Made by a program: the position numbers and the translations under genes. Below are positions 1 through 10,561 of a stretch of DNA of 64,000 bases, in pieces. How positions within the stretch are numbered: the first letter of the stretch is position 1; every line of letters begins with the position of its first letter. Under the pieces are notes generated by a model. That model searched no databases and was not told the origin of the DNA. It worked only from the letters and a program-made list of their open reading frames with translations. The stretch covers positions 558,001 through 622,000 of the forward strand of contig QXJR01000014.1 in NCBI GenBank assembly GCA_020975725.1, written 5' to 3'. This DNA comes from Picocystis sp. L7. Its lineage: Eukaryota > Chlorophyta > Picocystophyceae > Picocystales > Picocystaceae.

Positions 1-1083
1 GGAGAGGATGGACGTCCACGTGGACGAGAGGGGGAGAGAGCAAGGTCATGGAACCAAGGGCGTCCTTCACACCCACACGTCCATCGCACCGTCCTGGAAA
101 CGGCAGATGGGAAACCATGGGAAGAGAAACGCTCGGTGCGGCAGGCACAAGCACGATGCGTCGCCCGTCCTCCGTTCCGCCACCCGACGACGGAGGATGT
201 AAGGATTGGAGCCCTACGTCGAAGGTTGAAAAGGACACGTCTCGCAATCATGCCTTTCGGTTTCTTCGCGCGTTCGAAAAATCCCACGCCCGTCGCTTTG
301 CCTCTGTTCGACATTGCGTGCTCGTGCGGAGGGGAATCCTCTCGCGCTCCAATCAATCGCGTTGCCCTCCCATCCCAACCACGTCCGATCGCTCACCTAC
401 CACGCGATTGTGCCAAATTTGGGATGCAAGCTCCCCTTGTGGGTACTTCCTCTCTCTCGACAGTTGACTTGCCCTTGCACGAACAAGCGAAGGTTGTTGT
501 GCGGGTAGGTTCCACACGCGTCGAACCCTAGGCTCTCCAAGGCGGCATCGGAAATTTGACAAGGACGAATGCACAAACGGGTGTGCATCTTCCAAGCCGA
601 CGTGTAGGATTCCCGCCCTCCCCTCTTCCCTGTTGAGTCCATCGCTTGGACTTCTCCGGTGGAGGCCCGTTTCCCGGACCGTTCGCCTCGTCGAGGCACC
701 ATGGCGAAGCTCCTTGCGGGTATGCATGGATTCCTCCACGTTGTTGGTGTGTTGGATCTTCTACGATGCTTCTGGAGGTTCGGTTGGAAGCCATCCATCC
801 ACCACTCATCCTCTCCACGTTCTCCAAACGAGGTTCGAAACCGTCCGAGAACCCGGGGGGATCACGTGTCCGTTCGCCCCACCCCCACCGCACGTCTCTT
901 CCTCGCCTCCCATTGGTCCGGTTCTCGTCCATGCCCCCCATTCCGACCTTTTCATTGGCGGACGGATGTTGTTCCGCTACGCCCATTGGTCGAGAGTTCG
1001 GGCGTGCGCCCTCGCACGAGCAGCCATCGACGCGGCTGCGGTGCTCGCATTCTTCGTGCTGCGCCATCGAACGAGCACGCAGC
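1..1083. other. Gene-free GC-rich leader region
   Basis: No convincing gene was found. The open frames here overlap on both strands and read as random arginine/proline-rich sequence. A perfect 14-bp palindrome containing CACGTG lies at 13-26. The stretch probably holds the promoter and 5' leader of the DUF789 gene that follows. Confidence 0.5.
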
Positions 1084-3430
1084 ATGGCGCACGTGGACGG
1101 CGAGGCGTGCCGTGGATTGGCGGCCACGAAAGGCAGCGAACGCGTCAAGGTGGGTGCACAGACGCGAACGTGAGACGCGACGAAGGGAAGGAACGAGGGT
1201 GGACGGACCAGGAACACGCAGGAAGGTAGAGGTTGGGACGACGTGCTGACGCCGAGAGCGCTCGATTCTCGCGGTCCAGATCCTCGTGGAGAAGCGCACG
1301 TTCCTACGAAGCCTCAAGGAGAGCATATTGGAGCAGGACGCGAGCTACCAGCACCATCGGACCAACACGGACTTCAAACCCATCGGAAAGGGAGAAGTGG
1401 AGAGCTTTCGAGAGCTACAGGTGGTCGTCAGGAATGCAAAGACAACCGTGCGAGGCAGGACGGTCACCAACTCGTTCTCGTTGGCCGACTTCCAGGAATA
1501 CGTGCATCGCAACCACGTGGCCGACGAACTCATGGCCTGCGAAGTCCAGAACCGAGTGCACTACGTCAAGCTGGGAGGTTGGGAAAGCGACGATGTGGGG
1601 AAGGCATCTATCGTACAAGAAGGCCTGATCCGATGGCCTGCCGAAGACTGTAGGACCAAGGATGAATACCTAGACATTCATGTCGGATACTTCAAAGGGA
1701 AGGGGACAGCGGAAGGGAACCCGTTGCTCAAGTACAGGTTGCATGCGAAGAAACTGATGTATTCCATCGAAAAAAACGACAAGTATGCACACCCAAGCGC
1801 TGACAGGGCTTCGAGGGATGTATTCATTCAGTCAGGGCATGGGTTACGTTCATTCACTGTGGCAGTTCATCTGCGAGATGAAGGAGTTTTTATCAAGTCA
1901 ATCATCTTGCCACTGATCATTATCGCTGAGGACAACATACAGGCTGCTGTAATACGGCCAAGGTTTGCACGCGCACCGCGCATAGACCGACTCACACAGT
2001 TGGCCAGGATCGACCATTTTATGAAAGAAACTGATGGTGGGGAGCTGCCTCATCATGCAAAAAAGTGGACGAACGAGCATCGCATGCCGGCGGAATACTT
2101 CAAGATGGAGGAGGAGAACGGCATCATTCTGGGCAAGGAGGGTTTGCCTCTGGAGATGAGCAAGATGGCGGTGCCAAATGCCGGCGTAGATCACGCAGAG
2201 CTTGAAGACTCTTCTGATTGCAGCACCTGCACTTTCGTTTCCCAAAGGGAATTCAAGGTTAAGGATGGCCCAAGTCATGCATCGTTTAGTGGATCAGATT
2301 GCTTAGATAGCATGGAAAGGTTGTGCACTGAGTTTGCAGCGAATGTTGAGGTTTGTGCGCAGGACGAAGATGCAGGAAAGAAGAACGAGCAGAATGTGAC
2401 CAACTTGGAGGCGGCGGCTGTGGCCGCGGAAATGGCTGTGAATTCTGCAAGGTCGGCAATGCTTTATGCAGGAAACGCCATGGCGATCCTTAATCGGGCG
2501 CTGGATCAAGCGAGGCAGCCTGTTCGCCCTCCTGCCAACATGTTTGTCAACCCCTATGCGAGCATTCATATGAAGAACCCGATATCCCTTCAATTGAATG
2601 GTTCCAGTCTCAACAGTCCCCAGGGGATTGTACCCTCCAGATTGGTGGACATCCAGCACTATGTTTCACAGGTTTTGGGTAGCACAGGGAAAGCACTGAC
2701 AGGGCCCTGGAGGCTCACTGATTTTGACGAGTTTTTGTGGCGAATACAGCCGGTAGTAAAGCAGGAACCTGGAAAGGTCTTTACGCTGCAGTATTTGTGG
2801 AACTGGTTTTCGAAGCCGAGTGAGTACGGTTTGAAGGTAGAGCTTCATCCTACTCATGGAGACATATCTGAAGCATACTTTGTTCCTTTCTTATCTGCAG
2901 TGCAGCTTTTTAGGCAGGAGGAGGAATGTGATCACGAAGACGGAAATCTGGTGGTGGAATACTTTGAGAAGAAGCCACCACACCTTCGTAGCACCTTCAT
3001 GGAAACAATAGAAGCGCTGACAACCGGTGAGGGGTCCGAATCAGCCGAGCATTCAGGAGGCAGCAAAGCAAAGTCTCTCTGTGATCTTGAGTGGAAGCGC
3101 ATCCATGAGCGCTCCTGGTTTTCGGTGGCATGGTATCCTTTGTACCGCATACCGGATGCACCCTTCCAGGCATGTTTCTTAACCTACCACACACTAAAAG
3201 GTCAACCTGTGGGCGACGAGGACGGCAGAATGGCTTTCCCGCTTTTTGCCCTTGAGCACTATAATGCGTACAGAGAACAGTGGTTCTTCCCTAGAAACGG
3301 TGATTCATGCGTGCAAACAGATGCACTTCATCGTTGTGAAGCACTTGCTAGAAATGCTTCGCTTCTCAATGGTACGCTGGGCGGCGACCATTCACATCCG
3401 GATTATCACTTTTTTGTATCTCGGCGGTAG
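1084..3430 (+). CDS. DUF789-domain protein with long unknown N-terminal region, one intron
   Basis: The C-terminal third (about residues 500-715) matches the plant DUF789 family. Visible hallmarks are DFDEFLWRIQP, LQYLWNWFSKPSEYG, YFVPFLSAVQLF and the WYPLYRIP...FLTYHTL block. The family's biochemical role is unknown. The roughly 480 residues before it are unrecognised; they include an alanine-rich stretch near residue 400. The long frame has no ATG near its start. An acceptor at 1278-1279 (CCAG) joined in phase 0 to a donor at 1150 (AAG|GTGGGT) gives a 22-codon first exon starting at 1084, so the intron is 1150-1279 and the protein about 738 residues. Exon 1 is inferred from splice signals and frame only; the DUF789 call is firm. 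Confidence 0.72.
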
Positions 3431-4531
3431 AGTATCGCATTTTCATGCTGGAGTTGAAGGCATCAGGACTACACTCATGAGTGCAAGGGCCTCAGGCACA
3501 TGCACTGCTCACCTTTGCTCTGGGATTGGGATGTCAAGACCTCGCATTGATCCCCGGGGAGCTAAGGCGCAAACGGTGCAAACATGAAGTGGCTGTGGGG
3601 CTTTGACACACAATATTCGTCCAAGGGCTTTTCGAACCAATACGTGGAACGTCCCTTCGTCTTGATTGGGATGCGAGTCTAGAGGATTGGAAAAGCAACT
3701 CCCAGTTATTTTAGATTTTGCTAGGAAATTTTGAAAAGCTTTTGGGGCGCGGCGACTGATTCGATACTGGTATCTACACGTCATTATGCTGTGCTTCATT
3801 GGTGTAATAATGATCTTGCCCACCTCGGTACTTGCCGCCAGTGTCATCTTCCACGAAGCCATGACTCATGTCTATCTCGATCACACGCGCGAACGGAGAG
3901 TAAGTCTGCGTTCCTGGTGGGTCTGCGTGGCCTTTTTCCCACTCCGCCCTGGCATCTCAAACGGGAAACCCTTGTTGTATTCTCGTGCGCCACTGCACAG
4001 GAACGGTTTGCCTGTTTTCCTTTGCCTCTTCGTCCCCGTTGCCACCTTCATCACTGGATGTTCATTCGATTGGTCTTTTGTGCCTTTCACTTGGATGTCG
4101 AACCGGGTCACGGGTGCTCTCCATCGGAGAAAAAACTCCAGGGAACCCTGCAGGCTCTTTCCCCCCGTTCGGGTTCCCCCCCCCCCCAACGGCTCTTTGT
4201 CCTCTGCACCCACGGAACTTTTTCGTGCCCTTCGACGGGATTCCGACCGATCCCTCTTCTCCCGTGTCCCCGGGTACCGCAGAGGGAATTCGAACCTCCC
4301 CGCAACAGCCCTCGGTGTCCCCTTTCAACCACCTTCCGATCCGACCCGAACGGACCACCCTTTCAACCCCGTCGACGTTTCCCTTTCGATCGGGGAAGGC
4401 CTTCCGGTTCGTTTCGAATGGCCCGTGCATTGGACCTGGTGGGACGTTGGTGCTTGTCCTTGAAGCGCGCTCTGGACACTTCAACGCGTCGCAAAGGGTC
4501 CTCCACGAAGCCTCGTTGCATCACAGACGAC
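3431..4531. other. Intergenic region upstream of kinesin gene
   Basis: Nothing coding is recognised in this 1.1 kb. The first part follows the DUF789 stop and is mixed in composition. From about 4100 it becomes C-rich and then GC-rich toward the kinesin start, matching the GC-rich 5' leaders seen elsewhere in the window. Confidence 0.5.
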
Positions 4532-6985
4532 ATGAGCTCCAAAATACCACGTCCCGTTCTGCAGGACACCACCAACGTAAGATCAGCGACGCGTTGTCCC
4601 GACCATGAGGGACGAGCTTAGGGACCGTCGATGGCCCAACCAAGGAGCGTACACGGCATAGCTGACACGAAGGGACGATCGATGCGCATCTTGCGATGCT
4701 CCAACACGTGCGGGCGGTAACCTCAGACACTCCACGCGAAGAAAAGGGAAAGAGAGGTGGGCAAAGTCGGGACCAACGAACCCAACAAGAAGGCAAATGT
4801 GGGAGACAAACCAGCGCCCACATGGACAGACATCATGGAGCAAGAAGGGATAGACGTGCAGGAGCTGCTGAACAGAAAACTCAAGTCAGGAAAGTTCGAT
4901 GTCAAGGGCAGGAATGCAGAGATGCTAACTCTCCTCCGGCAGTTCAAAGCATGCGTCCGCCACATGAACGACCAGATCCGGGAGCTGGAACAGGAGATTC
5001 ATCACTCCAAGACGGAGTTGGACACGCTTGCCGAATCCCACAAGGATGACCTCAGCATCGCAAAGGAAGAGTCCAACAAGCTCGAGGAGAAGATCCAAGA
5101 GGTCAAAGTGCAGGCAGAGGGATACCAACAACGACTGAAGGATGCCGACGAAAAAATCAGTGAACTCAAGTCCGCTATCGTGGTCAATGAAGAGGCAATC
5201 AAAAACCTGGAATATGAAAACAAGAACCAGGAGACAGACAACAAAAAGCTTGCGTTGGAGCTGCAGCAAGCAAAGGGTGAAATCAACAAGCTTCAAGAAC
5301 TGAACAAGCAAGCACAGGAATATGCATCTGGCCTGCAAGAGTACAACTCCAAGCTCCAAGACGAAGCTACTGCGATGCAAGTTGCCAACAATAAGCTGCA
5401 GGAAGAAAAGGCAGAACTATCCCAGGAATTGGCTTCTTCAAGAGGTCAACTGGAGGCCATGCAGATACAGCTGAAGTCTACCCAAGATGCGGTCAAAGTA
5501 GTCGAGGAATCTAAGGCCTCTGCACAGGAAGACGCAGCAAAGCTTCGCGCTGAACTGACCAACCTGCAAGAAGAAAAAACTACCTATTTGGAAGAGCTGA
5601 AGCAAGCAAGAGAGGAAATCGAGAGGTTCAAACAGGTCACCGGGCAAACAGCAGAAGAAATGGCCGAGGCACAGGCTAGGGCTCAGGGGCTCCAAGCCGA
5701 GTACAAATCTCAGCAAGAAATCATCACAGAATTACGCCGTCAATTAGAAAGGGCGAGGCATCAGAAAGAACTCACTGAAAGTATCTGTAGCGAGAAAGCA
5801 GGCGATTTGGAGCAGATCCGGGGGCGCATTACATACTTGGAGGAGTCTCTGGCCGATGCTGAACGACGGGTATTGGAAGGCGAAGTCCTACGAAAGAAAC
5901 TTCACAACACCATTCTCGAATTGAAGGGGAACATTCGAGTATTCTGCCGCGTGAGGGCTCTTGGGGGAGAGGAAGAGTCTGGTGAAGAAGACGCTGTGGT
6001 GAGCTTTCCTTCGGACACAGAGGAGCAACGAGGCAAAGCCATTGACATCGTCATGCCCAAGGCGGATGAAGGGAAACCAAACTCAACGTACAACTTCTCC
6101 TTTGACAGGGTTTTCGATCCTCAAGCATCCCAAGAACACGTGTTTGAAGAGATTACCCAGCTGGTGCAAAGTGCTTTGGATGGGTACAAGGTTTCAATCT
6201 TTGCATACGGACAGACAGGAAGTGGAAAGACCTACACCATGTTCGGTCCAGACGCAACCAGCGAAGAAGCGGGAATGATTCCCCGTTCCATGTTGCAGAT
6301 CTTTGAAAGCAGTGCCGAGCTTAACAAGCGTGGCTGGCACTTCAAGATGGGTGCATCTATGCTTGAAATTTACAACGAAGACATCGTAGATCTTTTGGGT
6401 AAAAAACTCCCGGCTGGTAAGGCGCATCAGATCCAGCACGATGGAAAGGGAAATACAAACATCACAGACATGACGGTGGTAGAGGTGACACATCCAGGTC
6501 AAGTGCAGAAGCTCATGAAGAGAGCAACAAATGCTCGGTCTGTGGGTAGCACCAATCTGAACGAAAGAAGTTCACGCAGCCACTGTGTTTTTCGTCTCAC
6601 CATTGATGGCACAAATTCAGTGTCCGACCAACAAGTGCACGGTGTGCTGAATCTGATTGACCTGGCCGGAAGCGAGCGGCTAGCCAAGAGTGGCGCCGTG
6701 GGCGATCGTTTGAAAGAAACCCAGGCCATCAATAAGTCCCTCAGCGCTCTGGGAGACGTGATTAGTGCATTGAATGAACAGAGTGCACACATACCCTACC
6801 GCAACAGCAAGCTCACGTATCTGCTTCAGCCTTGCTTGGGAGGGGATTCAAAGACACTCATGTTTGTCAATCTGAACCCACGGTGTGACGCCGCATGCGA
6901 ATCGTTGTGTTCTCTCAGATTTGCCGCCAAGGTCAACGCATGCGAGGTGGGCACCGCACGCAGGAACACCGGCAAGAAGAAATGA
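4532..6985 (+). CDS. Kinesin-14 family C-terminal motor protein
   Basis: Minus-end-directed microtubule motor of the kinesin-14 (KIFC/Ncd/KAR3) class, expected at the spindle or on microtubules. Residues about 100-400 form a long Gln/Glu/Lys-rich coiled coil for dimerisation. The motor domain is C-terminal, starting at [10 protein letters not shown] near residue 406, with P-loop GQTGSGKT near 500, switch I NERSSRSH and switch [12 protein letters not shown]. The order stalk, neck ELKGNIRVF, motor is diagnostic of the class. The main frame opens at 4757 without ATG. A 15-codon first exon at 4532-4576 ([15 protein letters not shown]) ends at a good donor (AAC|GTAAGA), and the acceptor AGAG|GTG at 4756 keeps phase 0, so the intron is 4577-4756 (180 nt). 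The predicted protein is 757 residues. Exon 1 is inferred; the family call is very secure. Confidence 0.9.
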
Positions 6986-7240
6986 GCGGTGAACGGAGTG
7001 GGGCAGTGTTGCCGACCGTGCTTGCTCGGGCCAGTGCGTGGGTTCGTTGCTCGACCATGTCAGAGGATCCTTTGTTGCGCCATGGATCCTCTGTATGTTT
7101 GTATGTGTGTGTTTGTGCAAATGTTTTGTTTTTTTCGGGGAGTAAGGACTTCTCATCATTCGACTTGTCGTGTTCCACTTCGAAATCGGACGTGGTCCGT
7201 TTCTTCGTCTCCTTCTTGCCTCGAATGGACGTGTTCTTCT
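6986..7240. other. Short convergent intergenic region
   Basis: T-rich sequence between the kinesin stop and the stop of the small minus-strand gene. It probably contains both 3' ends. No other feature is seen. Confidence 0.4.
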
Positions 7241-7663
7241 TCAAGGCTTGACGTACAACAAAAGCATGAAGAGCGCGGCGTTGATGAACACGCAGTGGAC
7301 GGGACGGATCTCGCGCAGGAGGAAACCGTCCTTTTCCTTGCGATAGGCGTGCGGCTGGTGCAAGTGCGCCTGCAAGTCGCCTTGTGGCACGTCCGGGACG
7401 CCTTCGGCGCCTTTCGGAGCGCTCGAAGCACGCTTGGTGCGCGCCAAGCGCAGCTCTTGCACGCGTGCGGCGTCCATCTGGCGCGCATCCCAGGCCGCAG
7501 GCGCGTGCTTCGGCCTCCTGTTCCTTCCATTCGCATCCACCACCTCCATGGCCATCTTTCGGACCTGTTTCCAGGCGCGAAGGCGCCAAGAAGCGCTGAA
7601 GAAGCCATGGCGAACGGCATGGCCGTCGCCGACGCGCATCGCATCGCGCTCGGGTTCGGCCAT
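7241..7663 (-). CDS. Small hypothetical tail-anchored membrane protein
   Basis: An uninterrupted 140-codon frame from ATG to stop with strongly GC-biased third positions, as in the recognised genes. The protein is charged and Arg/Ala-rich. It ends in a single hydrophobic segment (VFINAALFMLLLYV) followed by only Lys-Pro, the layout of a tail-anchored membrane protein with its bulk in the cytosol. No family is recognised. An overlapping longer frame on the same strand is Ser/Arg-rich and looks like a shadow. The start could instead be one of the internal methionines. Confidence 0.5.
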   Translation of the reverse strand: MAEPERDAMRVGDGHAVRHGFFSASWRLRAWKQVRKMAMEVVDANGRNRRPKHAPAAWDARQMDAARVQELRLARTKRASSAPKGAEGVPDVPQGDLQAHLHQPHAYRKEKDGFLLREIRPVHCVFINAALFMLLLYVKP

Positions 7664-8917
7664 GGCGAATTTGGGTTCGATGGGGCTTCGATCGGACGGA
7701 CCGAAGGGGAGGGGTTCCCTTTCGGGGAGAAATAGACCCGAGAGACGGGTGGACGAAAGGGAAACTCTAGGAAAGAGGCGAGGACGGGTCCTTCCTCGGT
7801 TGCTTCTTCAAGGAGAAAAAGGAGCATAGAAAAGCACGCCATGTACATCATGTTTCGTTTGTGTGGAAGACGAAACGATGGTGGAGCCTTTACGATGCCC
7901 TGTGCCTTTCCACAAAAGTCTCGTAGGCATCTCGAGTCGAGTGAATGGCCGATCACGACGCGTGCCTCCGAAAGACGATTACACCATGCACGCATACTGT
8001 TTTTGAGAAAGTCAAGAGGCTAATACAAGGATCTGAACCTATCAAATGGGCTTGGCCGAGCCAATTCTTATACCAACAGATGCGACGGATCGCCGTGTTG
8101 ATTGCATTCGGTGAGCATGCGAACGTACACTCCATAGACACATGCCAAGGTATTAGGTGCTTGCGATGGAAGAGGTCATGGAGTCGAACAAACCATGCAA
8201 ACCAAGAACCCACGAGGAGGGTTGTCTTGCCTCCAAGAGTTGTAATTGATTATTTGGCAAGCGGGATCTAGTTGGTAAGGTTGGAACCCAAGAGCGCAAC
8301 CGTGCAAACCAATGGAACATTTTCAATCCGCCAAGTTGTCGACGATCTCCCCCTCCCTGATCATGCACGATGCTGTTTCATGAGATGATTTTGAGAACGA
8401 CGAAGCCTATCACACATGTACAAGCGCACTTGAAGGAGACGGCACGCATGTTCCATCTCTCCCTGTCCAATCTGGCGCGAATCGAATGTACTTTGTCCCT
8501 CCATCTCTCCACGCTCTTCTCGTCCGTCCCCGTTTCCCGCACCTTCCTTAGTCGTTGTTGGCATGGACGTATCTCGCGGGTGCTCGATGGTCTTCCCCAT
8601 CCCAATGGGCGCGTTGCCATGGCTTTCTCTACTCCGCGCAGGCGTGCGTGAACGCCTTCGCCGTGGCTCTTCTTCCTTGCCTCTTCCACGTGGGATGGGT
8701 GGACCCTGTCGCGTCTCCCTTCACGTGTGTGGGTGGCACGCCCTCCCTCCCTCCAACAAGACGGGGAAACGCCGTTGGGTCGGACACCTTCACGTCTTGG
8801 ATTGGTTTGTGTCCAGTTGTGTCCCCTTGGGTCGGGTTGTGTCCAGTTGTGTTCCCTTGGGTCGAGTGGTTTGGATTGTGGAACACACACCTGCGTGTGT
8901 GCGCGCAAGCAAGCGCC
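7664..8917. other. Divergent intergenic region between small protein and DET1
   Basis: About 1.25 kb with no supported gene. Roughly 7850-8400 is less GC-rich, and the part just before DET1 is GC-rich. A frame-open run leads into the DET1 start but shows no conservation. A 30-bp tandem duplication lies at about 8807-8866. Confidence 0.45.
8807..8866. repeat. Two-copy 30-bp tandem duplication upstream of DET1
   Basis: Two adjacent 30-bp units share TTGTGTCCAGTTGTGT followed by CCCTTGGGTCG and differ at about three positions. They sit about 50 bp before the DET1 start codon, in the leader. Confidence 0.7.
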
Positions 8918-10561
8918 ATGGGCGAAGGACTGCTGGACATGCTTCGCGATCGAGAGTGCGGCGAAGAGACGTGCAGGAACACCAAGAGGAGGAGGAAGAT
9001 GGCGGCCAGGCTTCCACCGGTGCGTTCCGTGCGCGTTTCCGACGCACCGGACGAGACGCCGAGGCGATTCTCGCCGGATGGAAAGACGCTGTTCTGCTTC
9101 GGAAGCGCCATGCGGAACCTGTGCGCGTACGAATTCACCATGCGTGGCGGAGAGGAGGATCCAGGCGACGAGAAGGACGCCTTTCGGAAGCGGTTCCGCC
9201 TCAAGTATCGATGTCGTGTGACCGCCTCCAGGCTGGAGACCTTGTGTGCAGACTTCTGCCTCGTGCTGCATGGCGGCAAACACGTCCTGCTGGCCGCCTC
9301 CTCGCCCAATGCAAGGAGAGGAGACGTGAGAGGAAGGACCAGGCTGGCGGTGGTGGACGCCAACACCGGTGCCGTGCGTTCGCAAGTAGTGCTTCCTGGT
9401 GCAGTGGTGGAGCTGCCCTTCCATGCGGGTGTCAGCTTGGCACCCCAACAAGACGTCCTCGCCGTACTCGTGCTCAACCAGCAACAGATCCTCTTCTATG
9501 CCATCCATGCGGACGGGACCCTGCATTACAGAGGAGAAATGGGCGACACGTGCGAGTTGCAACAAAAGACGGGAAGGGAAGCGTTGGGCCACCCAACGCA
9601 CGGAGAGAACGAGAGCGAAGCAAGGACCGATGCCACCGCCGCCACCACCGCTAGCAGGACAGGAGCAGAACAAGGGCAAACCGGACAAGGGGAGGAGGTG
9701 GCGCAGGGCAGGGGAACGAGGAACAACCAGGCGGGGATGTCCAACTCCCATGGAAACAAACCACTCATCACGGGAATCAAACAACGTCTCATGGTCTACC
9801 TCTATGGCATGGCCGCCAGTCACGAGAACAGAGATGAACGCTCCAGGGCCATCCGTTGGTTCTATTCCCACTTTGAAGAGGTGGCGGAGCTGGCCATGCA
9901 CAGGATGCAGTATCTAGACCAAGATCACATCCTGATTCGTTTTGCATCACCAGGACCCCTCATGGTGAGGTATGGGCATCCTCCGCAGGGAAATGCCCTC
10001 TTTGTCGTCTACAACATGAAGCGCTCGCACGTGCTGCATGTGTCGCAGAACACCTCGAAGGATTTCCTGCACATATATGCCATGTACTCTGAGTACTTCA
10101 GGCATGTTGACACCGAAGACGACTGGCAGAGGTATAGATCCACCTATTCCAACTGTATGCACATGCAGGAGGAGCTCCTCCAAAGCAAGGCGGGTGGCAA
10201 TACGGACTCCATGAGGGGCACGCTGCATGCAGCTAAACGGGCGCTGGCGGTCCTACCGCATCCCCCGCAGACAATCAACCCCACCCCGTACTTGGATCCG
10301 TCCCTTTTTGAGTATGATGAGAAGATGATTGCGCCTTTTGATCGGCCCAGGCCGTGTCCTGAATATCCGATCAAGTTCATGCATCGGCACAATGACAGCA
10401 TGCTGGCCTATAAGATCGACGCAACTTGCCCAACTAGTCGAGCAGATCCCAGGGTCAAGTGGCTTGCATCTTACGTGTTCCATCCCATCTACCCGTTTGC
10501 CATATCTGCCCTCCAGTCTTTCATGCAGTCCACGGTAATAAAGTTTCACATGCGGTCCTGA
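8918..10561 (+). CDS. DET1: DET1 homologue (light-signalling/ubiquitin ligase adaptor)
   Basis: 547-residue homologue of De-etiolated 1, a nuclear WD-like protein that works with DDB1 and COP10 or CUL4 in ubiquitin ligase complexes. In plants it represses photomorphogenesis. Matching blocks in order: PRRFSPDGKTLFCFGS near residue 50, the IKQRLMVYLYGMA block, HILIRFASP, ALFVVYNM, then PYLDPSLFEYDEK and the C-terminal VFHPIYPFAISALQ...VIKFHMRS. Length equals that of the human and Arabidopsis proteins (about 545-550). The start at 8918 (GCCATGG context) gives this length; an in-frame upstream extension is not conserved. No intron is needed. A low-complexity insert rich in Ala/Thr/Gln lies near residues 225-265. 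Confidence 0.9.
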   Translation: MGEGLLDMLRDRECGEETCRNTKRRRKMAARLPPVRSVRVSDAPDETPRRFSPDGKTLFCFGSAMRNLCAYEFTMRGGEEDPGDEKDAFRKRFRLKYRCRVTASRLETLCADFCLVLHGGKHVLLAASSPNARRGDVRGRTRLAVVDANTGAVRSQVVLPGAVVELPFHAGVSLAPQQDVLAVLVLNQQQILFYAIHADGTLHYRGEMGDTCELQQKTGREALGHPTHGENESEARTDATAATTASRTGAEQGQTGQGEEVAQGRGTRNNQAGMSNSHGNKPLITGIKQRLMVYLYGMAASHENRDERSRAIRWFYSHFEEVAELAMHRMQYLDQDHILIRFASPGPLMVRYGHPPQGNALFVVYNMKRSHVLHVSQNTSKDFLHIYAMYSEYFRHVDTEDDWQRYRSTYSNCMHMQEELLQSKAGGNTDSMRGTLHAAKRALAVLPHPPQTINPTPYLDPSLFEYDEKMIAPFDRPRPCPEYPIKFMHRHNDSMLAYKIDATCPTSRADPRVKWLASYVFHPIYPFAISALQSFMQSTVIKFHMRS

